64,000 nucleotides of DNA from Theristus sp. LFF4_11 (taxonomy: Eukaryota; Nematoda; Chromadorea; Monhysterida; Xyalidae). The stretch covers positions 1-64,000 of the forward strand of contig JASANC010002463.1 of the NCBI GenBank assembly GCA_030248135.1, given 5' to 3'. Positions 1 to 11,835 of this stretch are shown one piece after another. The stretch's first letter is position 1, and each line of letters opens with the position of its first letter. The position numbers and the translations under genes are program-made. Under the pieces are notes generated by a model. The model saw only the letters and a program-made list of their open reading frames with translations, made no database searches and was not told the origin of the DNA.

Positions 1-141
1 TGTCGTCACATGGCGGGAAACCAAAAAATTCAAAATTTTGACTTGGTCGAAATCTCCTCTCGTTTATAAGGCCGGATTTCCTAATCTTTATCTTAATCCC
101 ACAAGCACAAGAAACAATCCACTCAAAAAAAACACTCTTAG

Positions 142-2956
142 GCATCTTCCGCTACGTCGTGATCCACTTCGTCGGCAAGCAGATGATCACGCGACGCCGC
201 GAGATGCTGGCGGTGCTCGCGACGTTCCTCTGTGTGCCCGTGTTCTGCGGGTCGTTCTTCTTCAACACGCACATTGCGCCGAAGAACATGACGCACTGCG
301 ACGGCGATTCGCAGGCCCCAACCTACCGGCTGGCGATGACGCGCAACAACGCGCTCGCATCATACAACTTCTGCATCGTCATGGTCGTCTGTAAACTGGT
401 GGGCGCGCGAGGGCGGGGTTTGTTGGTGAGCATCCGTATGGAATGCGCTGATGTGAGCGCGTTGATTGGACGATGATGTGAACACGTTGATTGGACGATG
501 ATGTGAACACGTTGATTGGACGATGATGTGAACACGTTGATTGGACGATGATGTGAACACGTTGATTGGACGATGATGTGAACACGTTGATTGGACGATG
601 ATGTGAACACGTTGATTGGACGATGATGTGAACACGTTGATTGGACGATGATGTGAACACGTTGATTGGACGATGATGTGAACACGTTGATTGGACGATG
701 ATGTGAACATGTTGATTGGACGATGATGTGAACACGTTGATTGGACGATGATGTGAACACACGTTGATTGAGCGAAAAGAACGTTCGGTGACTGATATGG
801 ACTGTGTGGATTTTGTGAGAAATTACCAGACCTGGTAATTGCGCTTGGAGGAGTGAAATTTTGCTGAAAAAAACAAACGACCGTCTGCCGATTCGCACAC
901 ACAGAAACCATCTAGCACCAAATGTGGTGTGACGTGCGTGTCCGCGTAAATATTAAAGAAGACAACAAAAGTTCTAAAAGGGATGTCTGGAAAGAGGTCC
1001 CAAAGAAACGGTCCAAGTTCCCGTCCAAAGTGCGAAACATATAAGGTCCGGTTACGTTCGGAACGAACGACGATAATTTAAAAATTCGATTAAAAACCGT
1101 TTTTATGATATGGTGTTGGAGAGACTGTTAAAAAAGGCCTCTTTTCGAGCGACTGTTTTTCCCATATACAGTATATTCCTCCAAGAAAACAAAACGCGAA
1201 ACGCTTCTTGATTCGCTTTGTTTCCCAAGGTGCCGTGCGCGATCATCGTCACGATGAGCGCGCTGATCATACGCGAGTTGAAGCTGTCGAACGTCCGTCA
1301 ACGCCGGCTAATGTCGACGAGCACGATGCGAAGCGTCGGCTCAGGCCAGCGACACGCGCGCAAACGCAGTCAGAATCGCGCCACCACCAACTGTCTGCTC
1401 GCGATCATGTGTCTGTTCGTGGCCGTTGAACTGCCGAAGGGTCTGATGAACGGTTTCGTCGCGGTGCACAAGACGAAACTGGTCGACTTCAGCAACTTTC
1501 TGCGGTACTACTATGCGCCGCTTGGTTAGTGTGTCCGGAGTCTCTCTGACCGGCGTCGTGTGTTGTTCGGCGCCCGAGTGAAGACTATCCATTTCAACCA
1601 CCCAGAAACCGAAAAGGCCCATTCATGCAGTCGTGCGCGATGACGCGCAGCTAGGCGTCACTTTATTGCACGTAAAGCTGCAACGTTTTTAGCGTCCATG
1701 AATGCGTGGCGAACGTGACGCCCCAGCGCTTCAAGTTCCATGAATGAGGCTAGAGTGTCGTTTACTCCGGGTGGGGGATGGAACCGGACACTTTTGAATA
1801 GTTAGCTCGAAGAGGTGACCAGTTAAAAAGGCTAAAACCGCCAACAAAGTCACATGCTGAGGCGACATTCGCGACATCTTCATTGCTAATTACCAACTAG
1901 TCAAAAGTCAGCTGACAACCATCGGACACTGTACCGTTCTAAAAAGCCAGTCAAATATCGTTCCAAATGTGACCGGAACTTTGAACCGTAAACTTCATAA
2001 ACAGTGGACGAACTTCATAAACCAAATCCGAAACCGCAAATCCCGGCGCAGGCAATCTGTCCGAGATGTTGACCGTGTTGTACAGCGCGATCAACTTCGT
2101 CCTCTACTGCGTCATGTCCTCGCAGTTCCGCGACGAGTTCCTGCGCACGTGCTGTCGGCGTCGACACCAGCACCGACACGGTGCCTCGGAGTCAGTGATT
2201 TCCGGCAAAACCTCACGGCGCCTAATGGCGTCCGTCGGCGGTGGCGGCGGCGGCGACAGTCGCACGAATCTGCACGATTCGAAACAGCAGCAACGGCAAC
2301 ACCATTCTTCGCTCGCCGCCGAGAACAGTCGTCCACTAGACGAGTCGCTACAGAACACGAGCGTCTGGCGAAGCTGCGATCACACCCGAAACGGCGATCT
2401 ATCGTCGACTTCGACGCCGAATTGCGCACCACCACCACCACCACCGCAGGCGGCGGCGGCATCAACGACAACAACGACGACCGCTTCGATGATCATCAAA
2501 CAGCACGTACAGCGTGCGTCCACACTGTCGCTGATGGACGACTGCAATGGCGCGTCGCTGAAAGCACCACTGAGACCGCAACGACGCTCAATGCGACCGT
2601 GCAGCGACGACGACGTCGGCGCGTTCAGTCTGACGAAAAAACGTGTCGCGACAGAGAAGTCGACGCAGTCGCTGCTCACCAATAATAATTCGGCGGTGTT
2701 TCCGGAGAACGACGACGACGACGACGAGATGAGCGCGTGCCTGATTCCGCCCGATCACCATCACCATCACCATCACCGGCCGAGCGTGTCGCTGCGACGC
2801 CTCCGCTCGCGGCAACAGTCGAGATCGCTCGTTCTACCCGAGCGCCAGCGCGCGACCGACGGCGCCACCGCGGACGTTCGGTCGCCGGGTGCGCTTGCGC
2901 GAGCTCGCGTGCACAGTTTCGAGCACGTGATCGTCAACGAGGAGATATGGCTGTGA
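142..2956 (+). CDS. Class A GPCR 1, myosuppressin/FMRFamide-receptor-like (5' partial)
   Basis: Three exons are visible: 142-398, 1230-1524 and 2052-2956, joined in phases 0 and 1; the stop is TGA at 2954-2956. The first two exons of the paralogue at 7370 have no counterpart here, so the gene starts left of the window. The first exon begins just after TM3 with an xRY motif (IFRYVVIHF) where most class A receptors have DRY, then covers TM4 and a cysteine-containing loop. The second carries TM5, a basic third loop and TM6 (VAVELPKGLMNGF). The third opens with TM7 (NFVLYCVMSSQFRDEF), which resembles the DMSR/Srw type of peptide receptor. The C-tail is long (~270 residues) and low-complexity: Gly, Pro, Thr, Asp runs and eight consecutive His near 2756-2779. 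Ligand unknown; plasma-membrane peptide receptor by family. Confidence 0.75.
461..770. repeat. 25-bp minisatellite in GPCR 1 intron
   Basis: About 12 nearly perfect head-to-tail copies of a 25-bp unit (GTTGATTGGACGATGATGTG then AACAC), lying 60 bp downstream of the donor at 399. Copies differ by at most one or two bases; the last has a 2-bp insertion. Frames reading through it give repetitive peptides that are not genes. Confidence 0.95.
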
Positions 2957-5900
2957 ATGTCCGTTGTTATTACACTGTACTGGTTCTCGAGCCCGGTTTC
3001 TTTTGTTCAAATCAGTGCTGATATTGTGTATTTTCATTATTATGGTTCCGTTCCGCCATATCGTTATTGTCTTTGCGTCCGACAACAACAGTCCATTTCC
3101 AAATTCCAGCAACGGTTTATCTACACTTTTACTTGTAATGTAGCTGATTTCCGTGTGCTGTATATCAATTGATTTGGATAGTGTTTGATCTTTTTTAACA
3201 ATGTCAAAGTGATCATAAACCTCAAACTTTCAAAATGTATTTTCCTCGAATTTTATGACAGCTCTTACTTTGTTTCAATAAATTTTTCAGTGATTATACA
3301 TACATATGTTTCACAGTATTCTTGTTTCAAAACCCGCGTCACTAATTTGCAGCTTCAATTTGATTCCATCTTCGCATAACTTTTGTTTTGATGCGGGGTA
3401 AAATATCGATAAAAGTAAAAACGTGTCGTTACGAAGAAGACCACAAGCGAAATCCTCGAATGAACGCTCTGAAGTTTTCGTTAACGATTTTTTCACAACG
3501 TCAAAAGTTCCGCATTAACAGTCCGACGTCATAAAAACGATATGCGTTTTGCGTTGTGTGCTCAGACTGACACTTAAACCATAAAAAAGCAGCATTTTTT
3601 TCAGTGAGACATAAAAGCATATATTCAACATTCCAACAGTATTTTCAGCTGTCAGATTGCTGAAATAAAACAGTTCGCTTTCAGAAGCGATAAAAAACAT
3701 GGCCAACAAGCTGGCAGAACCAAGTTCACTCAGTATTATTGCCGCGGGTTCGGATTCAAACGTTACAAAAGGCAAAATAATTTTCTTTTTTCTTAAGTAC
3801 CGTAAAGTCTTGCATATAAGGTCTCCTTATATAAATTTGAAAATCAAAAATTTCATTACATGTACATACATACACTGTATGTAGGTACATGTATAATTTC
3901 TGTGTGTGACATTATTGTATGAATATATGTAAGTTTTTGTTTGCAAAGAAAATTTCCGCTGCAATTCATAATTTTTGGAGCAATATGACCAGAAAATCGA
4001 TCAACAGTAGTGGAACAATCCATGTGTGTGAGTCTGATTAGCGTACCAGCGCTCAGTTTTGCTTGCGGCAAAAAGTTTGAAGAAAAGAAACCGTTTTCAC
4101 AAAAACCGACCAGTATTTATGAAGCAGGCGGGAAACAGCAGTTGTACGTGCTACTTTGCTGGTTTTCAAGATTTGAGACAATTACTAATCGCACTCACTG
4201 TATATTAGTGCAGTTTTCATTTTTGTTCTCACACGCCTTGCAGCAATTTTGACGAGTTTTCCGGATACCGCAAAATAATCGGCTTTATCGGTGCTTACTT
4301 TTTGTTACGCTGTGCGATTATATTCTTAACAGTGTTGGCTTTAAGTGACCTTCGTTTGACTCTGCAAGTCTAGACCGTCTTTCACGACTTTTTCCTAATT
4401 TGCACCCATCTGCTTTCTTGTGTACTTCCGCATGTGAATTCAAATGAATGGTATTATGCATTTTTTTGTGCGGAATTAAAATAGCGTCATTTAGTTTTTC
4501 ATTCGCTACCCTTAAGGCAATAATATGAATCACGTATTTTTCTCTATTGGCTGAGATGGTTTTTTTACATTTGTGAGGTGTTGCGTGGGTTATTCAATAT
4601 ATCATACACAATCATGACAACGCTTTCTTTAAAAAATGGAAATCCCGTTCTTTTATCACCGTTGTTGATTTGTTTGTTTAGAAACCCGTTTATAAATTTG
4701 TTTTTACGAAAGGCCAAAAAACAAGTCGCACTACTGAGCTGCAGTAGTAACATAACAAAGTTCTTTTTTTAGCTACCACAACTGTCAAAATATACATTCC
4801 AAAATTCATTCCATATGCCAAAATCCATTCCAAAATTTTTTTCCTTGCCAAAATCCAATCCCAAATTTTTAAAATTGCCAAAATTTCACTGGTTTTTTAT
4901 GCAATCTAAAAATTTTTTGAGCAATTTTGTCATGATGTGGAATTGAATTGTGGAACAGACTTTGGAACGGATAGTCGCATCTTCTAAAGCGTATACTCTG
5001 TTTGAATTTGCTTTTTTCTGTTAATGCTGCATGAAGCTTTCTCTTGGTGGTGCTCTGGATGATCAATGCGATATATATGTAGCAAATAACATGATGTTTG
5101 CGGACGTTATAATGCATAATTGTGCATAATCCATTTCAACATGTAGATGCGCGCCACACTCTGACATGACCAAGGATAAAATCGGTTTGAAATGAATGGG
5201 TAGGTCGGTTGGAAACGGACATTTTGGTACTGTAGATCATTAACGTGCATTGCGGGATTTTTAGCTTAAAAGACACGGCTTTCTCACTTTTAGGTGCATG
5301 TCTACTAAAATCAACGCTAATGATTAGTTGACAAAGAACAACAACAACTACGATCGGCTGAAAAGCTTATAATTAAGACACCCGGTGTGATGGACTTAGT
5401 GCGTAGCTAGTAAAGTGGCCTTAACGGGTTTTAACGGTACAATGCAACGGCTATTGTAACAAGATACGTGAACAAGTATACATGAATAAGAGCACCCCAA
5501 TTTATTATTTTGACTTGGCTCATGCTCCATTCACTGATGCAGAGGAACCGCTAAAAACATTGCGGCTTTTCGGAACTGTCTTGAGCTCAAAACCATTCTC
5601 TGCAAATATTTTGTGACCATTCGTCATTATTTATGCGCATAATTTTTTTGTCGGTTACATGTATTTAGCAACAGTTGTTGTGCTACAGACAATGGAGAAT
5701 ATACATCCATTTTGATAGTTTGTTACTTCTTTGAGCATGTCTTGTTTCATTTTTTTCAGCGTTGCGTTGTTTTCTCAAACAATGTTGAACCGCCAGTTTT
5801 TAAAAGGCGTCCGTTTTTATGTGCGATAAGGACGTCTTGTTGCGCAGTTGACATTTTTAAAACTTTATTCTTGTACGGGAAATTTCTTCCATTTGTTTGT

Positions 5901-7369
5901 TCTTGGTTTTTTGCACGTTTCGCCACCAACACTTCGCGTTTAGTTTCAGTCATATACAATGTATGTACATTGTAGCTCTCACGGTACATATCTTCGAGCA
6001 TTTGCTTGTTTGGTTTCTCCCCAACACTTTTTTTCATAATCCACAGTCGTTAAGGTCATTATCGTTCAAAACAAAATCCGAAAGTTCGCACGTTTATGTG
6101 AAAACTTTCAGCGTGCTTTTCGTTTAGCGATGCGAAGCCAAATAACTTCTCAGTCTTCATTCTGAGCAGTCTTTCATTCTGCGCTGTCAAGCGGAGCGGA
6201 TACACGCGGTGGGTAAACGACACATGCTGTTTTGGTGTTTAGTATAAAAGGTCGCAACAATTATGAAGTTCCAAGGTTTCACACTCTGCACTAAACTGCG
6301 AAGCCTTAAAATCGCCTTCAAACTACATCAACCCACGATATTTTCGCGTGTTGAGCGTTTTTCTCGCATGATCGGCACTCCAAGAAACGCCAAAACATAC
6401 AGAAACTCCACAAGTCGTTCGCAGCTGCGAAGCCTTAAAATCGCCTTCAAAGCAGATATCAACCCACGACGTGGACTTTTCACGAAGCCAACATCTACAT
6501 TTTCGCGTGTTGAGCGTTTTTCTCGCATGATCGGCACTCCAAGAACCGCCAAAACATACAGAAACTCCACAAGTCGTTCGCAGAAGCATGCGTGCGTTCG
6601 TAAAGTGTGTGTGCGTCTGACAGATCCGTTAACGATGTTGTTTTGATAATTTTTCATTTAAAAGCATGACGGGCCATTACAAGAGCGCGAGCTGTTGCGT
6701 GCTGCTTTCGTTTTCACGAGCCTTTTGCATGTTTCGCAGAGTGGTGTGATCGACCAGAAGCATATGGTGATATTCACACCGCCGAACATGCCATACTGAA
6801 TAAAAAAAGTATCATGTTTTTTATTCACACTTTATAATTAATTTGACCTTTCTTGCAAGCGGCTGATTGGTCGCATGGTGAATGTTTGATACCAACCAAA
6901 AAGACACGTTTTTTTGGATAGTTTATTTGATGAATTTATTGTGATGTTCATTGGGTGACGTGTGAGGTTTCGATCCACTCGATTTCACGCCACCTTTCAC
7001 CAAGTGGCGTCCGGAGAGTGCCACGTTTTCATGGAGGTCCTGTCATAGGAAATGAGTTTCACTTTGATAAAAATGAATGTTTACGCCTTTGGTCACACAG
7101 CAAACCCCACTGGAATGTTTTGTTTGCGTCTGAAATTGTTTTTTGATTATATTCAGGCGAACGGTAAAATTCTCGTTCCAGTTTCTGTGCAGAATGTAAA
7201 AAAACAGAATTGCCGTTGGTGCTTGATCAAAAACATGATGGCCAAATATAACAAACAGATGAGAGTTGGTCGTCAAAACCATAACCGTGTGTTCAAGTTT
7301 GTCATTTTCTTCGTAGGTTTTTTAATAATGGCATAACTGTACACTGTATGCAGCATTCGACTGAACAAC
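2957..7369. other. Intergenic, no gene recognised
   Basis: 4.4 kb of AT-rich sequence between the two tandem receptor genes. Open frames are short, with no recognisable domain or coherent splice chain. An imperfect direct duplication lies at 6296-6590. A CTGATTGGT motif occurs near 6862. Confidence 0.6.
6296..6590. repeat. Imperfect direct duplication, unit ~130-160 bp
   Basis: The segment containing GCGAAGCCTTAAAATCGCCT starts near 6298 and again near 6426. The downstream segment with TTTTCGCGTGTTGAGCG starts near 6340 and again near 6501. The second copy carries about 30 extra bases between the two blocks. Frames are open on both strands but resemble no family I know. Confidence 0.8.
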
Positions 7370-10300
7370 ATGGCGTCCACATACGCCGTGCACAACAATT
7401 CGTCGGTCGAACCAAATCGGACGACACACACGAACGACACCGCTATTGACGCCCGCCAGCTGGCGACACAGTGGCGACCTTTGGTGGCGCCATTCACGGA
7501 CATTTACGCGCAGTTCCACGTGCCGCTGGTGTTGACGATCTGCGTGTTCGGCATCGCCGCCAACGCCATTAACATCTCGATTCTGACGCGGCGCCGTCTG
7601 GCGAAACAGCCGACCAATCGCGTGCTCAGCGGACTCAGCGTGGCGCAGTTGCTGCTGCTGGTGAACTTTATCTGGTCGGTGATTGGCTGAATGGCTTATG
7701 TACGATATGCTGATTGGTTGCTGTGAAAGCTTGCAGCCAATGAACGGCTAAAAGTAAATCAGTTCGTTTTGTGGAATAAGGGGTTGGCAGACAGAATGAA
7801 TTATTCCTGTTTTTTCGGCTGCTTACAACTTTTGTCAAATGACGCAGGTGTAACGTCATTAATCACAAATGTGTCTCTTTGACTATTGCTTAATTGACAC
7901 AAATTGACTATCGTCACAAAATGATTAATCACAAATCGGTGTTCAAATGTCTTCGGCTTCAGATAAAGCGTAGCAACTGCTTCACCCTGAACTCTCGTGC
8001 TTCCAGGACTTCAATTTTCCTGCGCTGGATGAACAAAGAATGTCAGTATTCATTAAAAACGTACCCGTGGATGGTCGCGTTGCTACTGAACGTCAACATG
8101 AACGTCATACTGCACACCATCGCGCTGTCGCACACGGTGATGCTTGGTGAGCGGGCATGTGCATGTTTGGTTGATTAGTTGAGATCGGTCAAGCTTCGGT
8201 GAAGGTAAATTGGAGGTGGATGTATTCGGGACACTGGCGGCGAATACAAGCTGTTCTACATGTAACGCAAAAATCGAAAACGGTGTCAAACGGGTTGTTG
8301 CCAGTTTTTCATCACACAACCTCAACGAAGTGTATCAAACAGAAACGAAAAGTGCATTTCGTGTTGCGAAGATGTCATCTACTCTTCGTCATGTCATATC
8401 ACATTCTAAAACTGTTCCCTCCAAACAACAACCACCGCTAGGCGTGTTCCGCTACGCGGTCGTCCACTTCATGGTCGCCAAGCAGATTCTGACGTCGGCG
8501 CGCGTCCAGAAAGCCTCGCTGACGCTCTTCCTGGTCGTGCCGATCGCGTGCAGTTCGTTCTATTTCAACTCGCGAATCGTCGAGATCGACCTGCGCTCGT
8601 GTGCGAACTACGCGGAGAATCGCACCGCCTATCGACTGTCGTACACGAACAGCGCCGGACTGTACTTCTACAATTTCTGGCTGTTCGGTGTCGTCTGCAA
8701 ATTGGTCGGTGGTTGGGGTATGCGGTTGTTTCGAATATTGTTTTTTTTTGTATGCACACACACACGGACAGCGATGTGTGGGAAAAAATCAGTTTCATGA
8801 TTGATGCGGCCATAATTCAAAGTGGCCCTGGTGACTCAGGCATGTCTCAGGGACTCAAGTCGTTTAGCCAAATTTGAATTCACGCGTCAAGCACGAAACT
8901 ACATTCTTATGTACTTTCTTATGTTAGGCGCGCATTATTGAGTCCACAGAACCAATAAAAAAACAGTATAATGACCGAACCTGGTTTCGGGACCTCTGTT
9001 GACGACCTTTTTGTTCAGGGTCGTCCATCTTTCGGACTGTTGTTAATTTTTGGGTGAATGATTTTCACAAAAAAAAATTATTTCGAAACAATGATTTTGT
9101 AAAATCACACGTTTTCCGCGCGTAGGTGCCCTGCGTCATCATGGTCGTCACCAGTGGTCTGATCATCCACGAGCTCCGCCAGGTGACGGCACGCCAGCAG
9201 CGGCTGATGACGACGGAGAACGCGAACGGACGGCGGCGACGTGCGCGAAAGCTGCAGCAGAATCGCGCAACGACGAACTTTCTGCTGACGATCATGAGTC
9301 TGTTCGTGTTGGTCGAATGCCCGAAGGGTGTGATGAACGGGCTCGTCGCGATGCAAGGCACCGGTGTCGTGCTGTTCAGGCGGATCAACTTCGCGCGCGA
9401 CGTTTATATGCCGCTTGGTGCGTGCGTTTTCTATGGTGTCTTGGTTGTTGTTTTTTGTGAGATATGACGATGATTGGCTCTGAACTTTTATTTTGGCCCC
9501 GAGACTCCGTGCGCGCATATAGATCGGTAAACAGTTTCATGCATGACGCGGGAATTCAAAAATGGCAAAGTGATCGAGGTCCCCTAAATTGGACCGAGTC
9601 ACTCAGGCGATTTTGAATTGCCACATAAACATCGCCACTGGTTTTCTTTCCACGTCTTTACACGCATTCAGTCGCAGAACCTAAAAAATAGATAATAGGT
9701 ATCTGGACGACTGCTTTATGATTCTTTGAATTCAGTGCGCTGATTGGCCTGCACGGATTGCCCTATACACTCCTCGACGGCGCTCGATCCCCCAGAATAC
9801 ACAGACAAGAGTCACTGGGTGAACGTGAAAAGAACTGCAGTGCCTCGGAACCGATAAAACTCGTCCGCAAAGGATGAGCGTTAAAAACCCACAAAAATGT
9901 CCCTGAACCAACAAAAACCTGGTCTCCAAAAAGAAAACTAACCAAAAACCCGCCGACCGCAGGCGACTTCTTCGAGATGCTCACCGTGCTGTACAGCTCC
10001 GTCAACTTCGTCCTCTACTGTTTCATGTCCTCGCAATTCCGTGCCGAATTCGTGCACGTACTCTGCGGCCGCCCGCCGGAGCACGACTCCGAGCGAGACG
10101 ACCAGACGCAGCGTAAACTGACCGCGATGACGTCACGCCAGCTGTCGACCAGTCCGGACGTGCGAAGTCTACTGCGCTACCGACGGCGCTTCAGTTCGCC
10201 GAATCAATGTCAACTGAAGACGCGACACTCGACGGTCAGCCTGAGCAACGGACCGCTGGTGACGCGCGACGAGCCGAGTCGGAGCAGTTTGAAGCAGCAG

Positions 10301-10453
10301 CACTCGGGCGCCGCCAGAAATGGCGTCAATAATTACAACAACCGATGTCAGGTGACGAGACAGGCGAACGGAAAGTTCATGGTCGTCGAAATACAGTTGG
10401 AGTTGAATCGGCGCAGTGACGAGTCGAGGCCGACTCCGATTGAGGAGGAGTGA
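7370..10453 (+). CDS. Class A GPCR 2, myosuppressin/FMRFamide-receptor-like
   Basis: Five exons, 7370-7674, 8007-8146, 8442-8704, 9126-9417 and 9963-10453, total 1491 nt for 496 residues. Introns are in phases 2, 1, 0 and 1; the last three match GPCR 1, so the two are tandem paralogues. The N-terminus starts MASTYAVHNNSS and has several N-x-S/T sites. TM1 contains AANAINI. Exon 2 holds TM3; exon 3 opens with VFRYAVVHF, an xRY in place of DRY. Exon 4 has TM5, a basic loop 3 and TM6 (VLVECPKGVMNGL). Exon 5 has TM7 with NFVLYCFMSSQFRAEF and a ~130-residue basic, serine-rich tail. TM6/TM7 resemble DMSR/Srw-type peptide receptors. The start is the first ATG upstream of TM1 in an open frame. Function as a neuropeptide receptor is inferred from family only. 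Confidence 0.8.
8818..8990 (-). repeat. Interspersed repeat family R1, copy in GPCR 2 intron 3
   Basis: In reverse complement it shares with 9485-9625, 25456-25605 and 62224-62370 the order: TTATTTTGG-like start, GCGCGC, CATGACGCGNGAATTCAAAA, GAGTCCCC, and ending near TTTTGAATTGCC. No coding capacity; boundaries approximate. All four copies lie in introns. Confidence 0.6.
9485..9625 (+). repeat. Interspersed repeat family R1, copy in GPCR 2 intron 4
   Basis: Contains CATGACGCGGGAATTCAAAA followed by a GAGGTCCCC block and GATTTTGAATTGCC. It matches the copies at 25456 and 62224 in order and spacing. Boundaries approximate. Confidence 0.65.
9751..9815 (-). repeat. Truncated tRNA-derived SINE-like fragment
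   Basis: In reverse complement it carries GGGGGATCGAGC, a B-box-like motif, followed by GCCGTCGAGGAGTGTATAGG. The fuller copy at 56793-56946 has the same blocks. It lacks a convincing A box. Confidence 0.5.
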
Positions 10454-10866
10454 CATGGTCCGATTTTATTCAGATTTTTTCTCTTTTATCCGTTTTTTTC
10501 GTTTTTTCTCGGTGATATTGAGCAAAATATGCTGATCTGTAAATATTTGACTGCCAACAACCGAAAAAAAAGTCGAATGAATCAACCAATCAAACACAGT
10601 TGAAACAAGTAAATCATATCACAGTCAAGTCAGGCAATTGCGAACAAAAATGAAACAACGACACAAAAAATTCAGCTGGCAATTCAGCTTCTGTTCGTGC
10701 GAATTTTCACCAACCAGCACCAGAAGAACACGCTACTGCGCCACTTTGCAAGCCGTCAGCCGGTTGGGTTGTGTGCGCGCGAGCAGAAACATGTTTCAAC
10801 AAGCGCAAACACAAAAAAAAACTGAAGATGACAACGAAAAAAACTGAACATGACAACAACCGAATA
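10454..10866. other. Convergent intergenic spacer
   Basis: 413 bp between the stop of GPCR 2 (plus) and the stop of the DUSP12-like gene (minus). TTTATT at 10465-10470 reads AATAAA on the minus strand, so it could serve as the phosphatase poly(A) signal, giving a 3' UTR of about 400 nt that ends close to the GPCR stop. No gene seen. Confidence 0.5.
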
Positions 10867-11783
10867 TCACGTGGTCACATCATCCACAACCGTCTCATCG
10901 AACATGAACGCCAATTTCGAAAACAGCGCATTTCTCTGTTCGTCCGATCGAAACGGCATCCGATCGACGGCGGTTGCGTTCACGTGAAACCACGGACGCA
11001 CCTGCGCTAGGCAGCGTTCGGCCAGGCAGACGCGACCGCACCAGTTGAATTGGCCGAGTTTCGCTTGGCACGCTGTCCGGCGTGTCTTGTGGCCGGGACA
11101 GCTGAGCTGGAAATGCGGTAAAGCTTGCTGGAGTGTTGCGCATTGATTCGCAGCGAAATGACTTGTCACTTGGTTCGAGCGAAAAAACACCCGTTCGTTC
11201 GTTACACGTTCCAGACACGAGAATTTCAGTTTGTGCGTTTTTCTTCGTGTGAACGGATGATCAGCCGAACGGACAGTCCGGGCGGATTGTTGTTTGCGCG
11301 TGAGAAGTGCTTGTTTGTACGTGGTGACGTCATTTCTGCTCGATACCTTCGAAAATCAATCGGCTATGTAGTCTCAAAGAAGTCCAGGCAGACTGTACAA
11401 ACAAGACAAACAGAATGAGATTGGCTGAAACATAGTCAACTCCCACCAATCATCGTGCCGTTCAGAAATACCTACGAACCGCTAACAGCGCACTTCATGT
11501 ATTAGGTTCGAGCTCGTGATGTTTGAACAATCTGCATACTGCAACCTCAAAGCAAAGACAAAAACCAAAAAAATGCCCGACTTTTCCGGTCAGCTGTCCG
11601 TTCACCGCGCTCAGCATCCAGTGCAACGGCTCCTCAAACAGATATTTGTGATCGCACCAGACGGACGATTTTGAACTGCTGCTCTCCGCTGATTGGTCGC
11701 CTTCGGCGGTCATTTTCAAATGCCACTTGACGTGTCTGTCGTCGAACAGCGCCTGACGACAATTGGCGCATCGGTAGTAATAC

Positions 11784-11835
<52 letters not shown>

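Noticed and set aside
461..770. Regular 25-bp repeats as a possible CRISPR array.
   Set aside because: Units are contiguous with no unique spacers, and the genome is eukaryotic.
323..911. Minus-strand ORFs with repeated HHRPINVFTSSSNQRV peptides.
   Set aside because: They read the 25-bp minisatellite inside the GPCR 1 intron, antisense to the gene; open frame is a by-product of the repeat.
2112..2815. Several long minus- and plus-frame ORFs overlapping the GPCR 1 last exon.
   Set aside because: They are GC-rich shadows of the receptor tail; only the frame continuing from TM7 (NFVLYC) is coherent with the exon chain.
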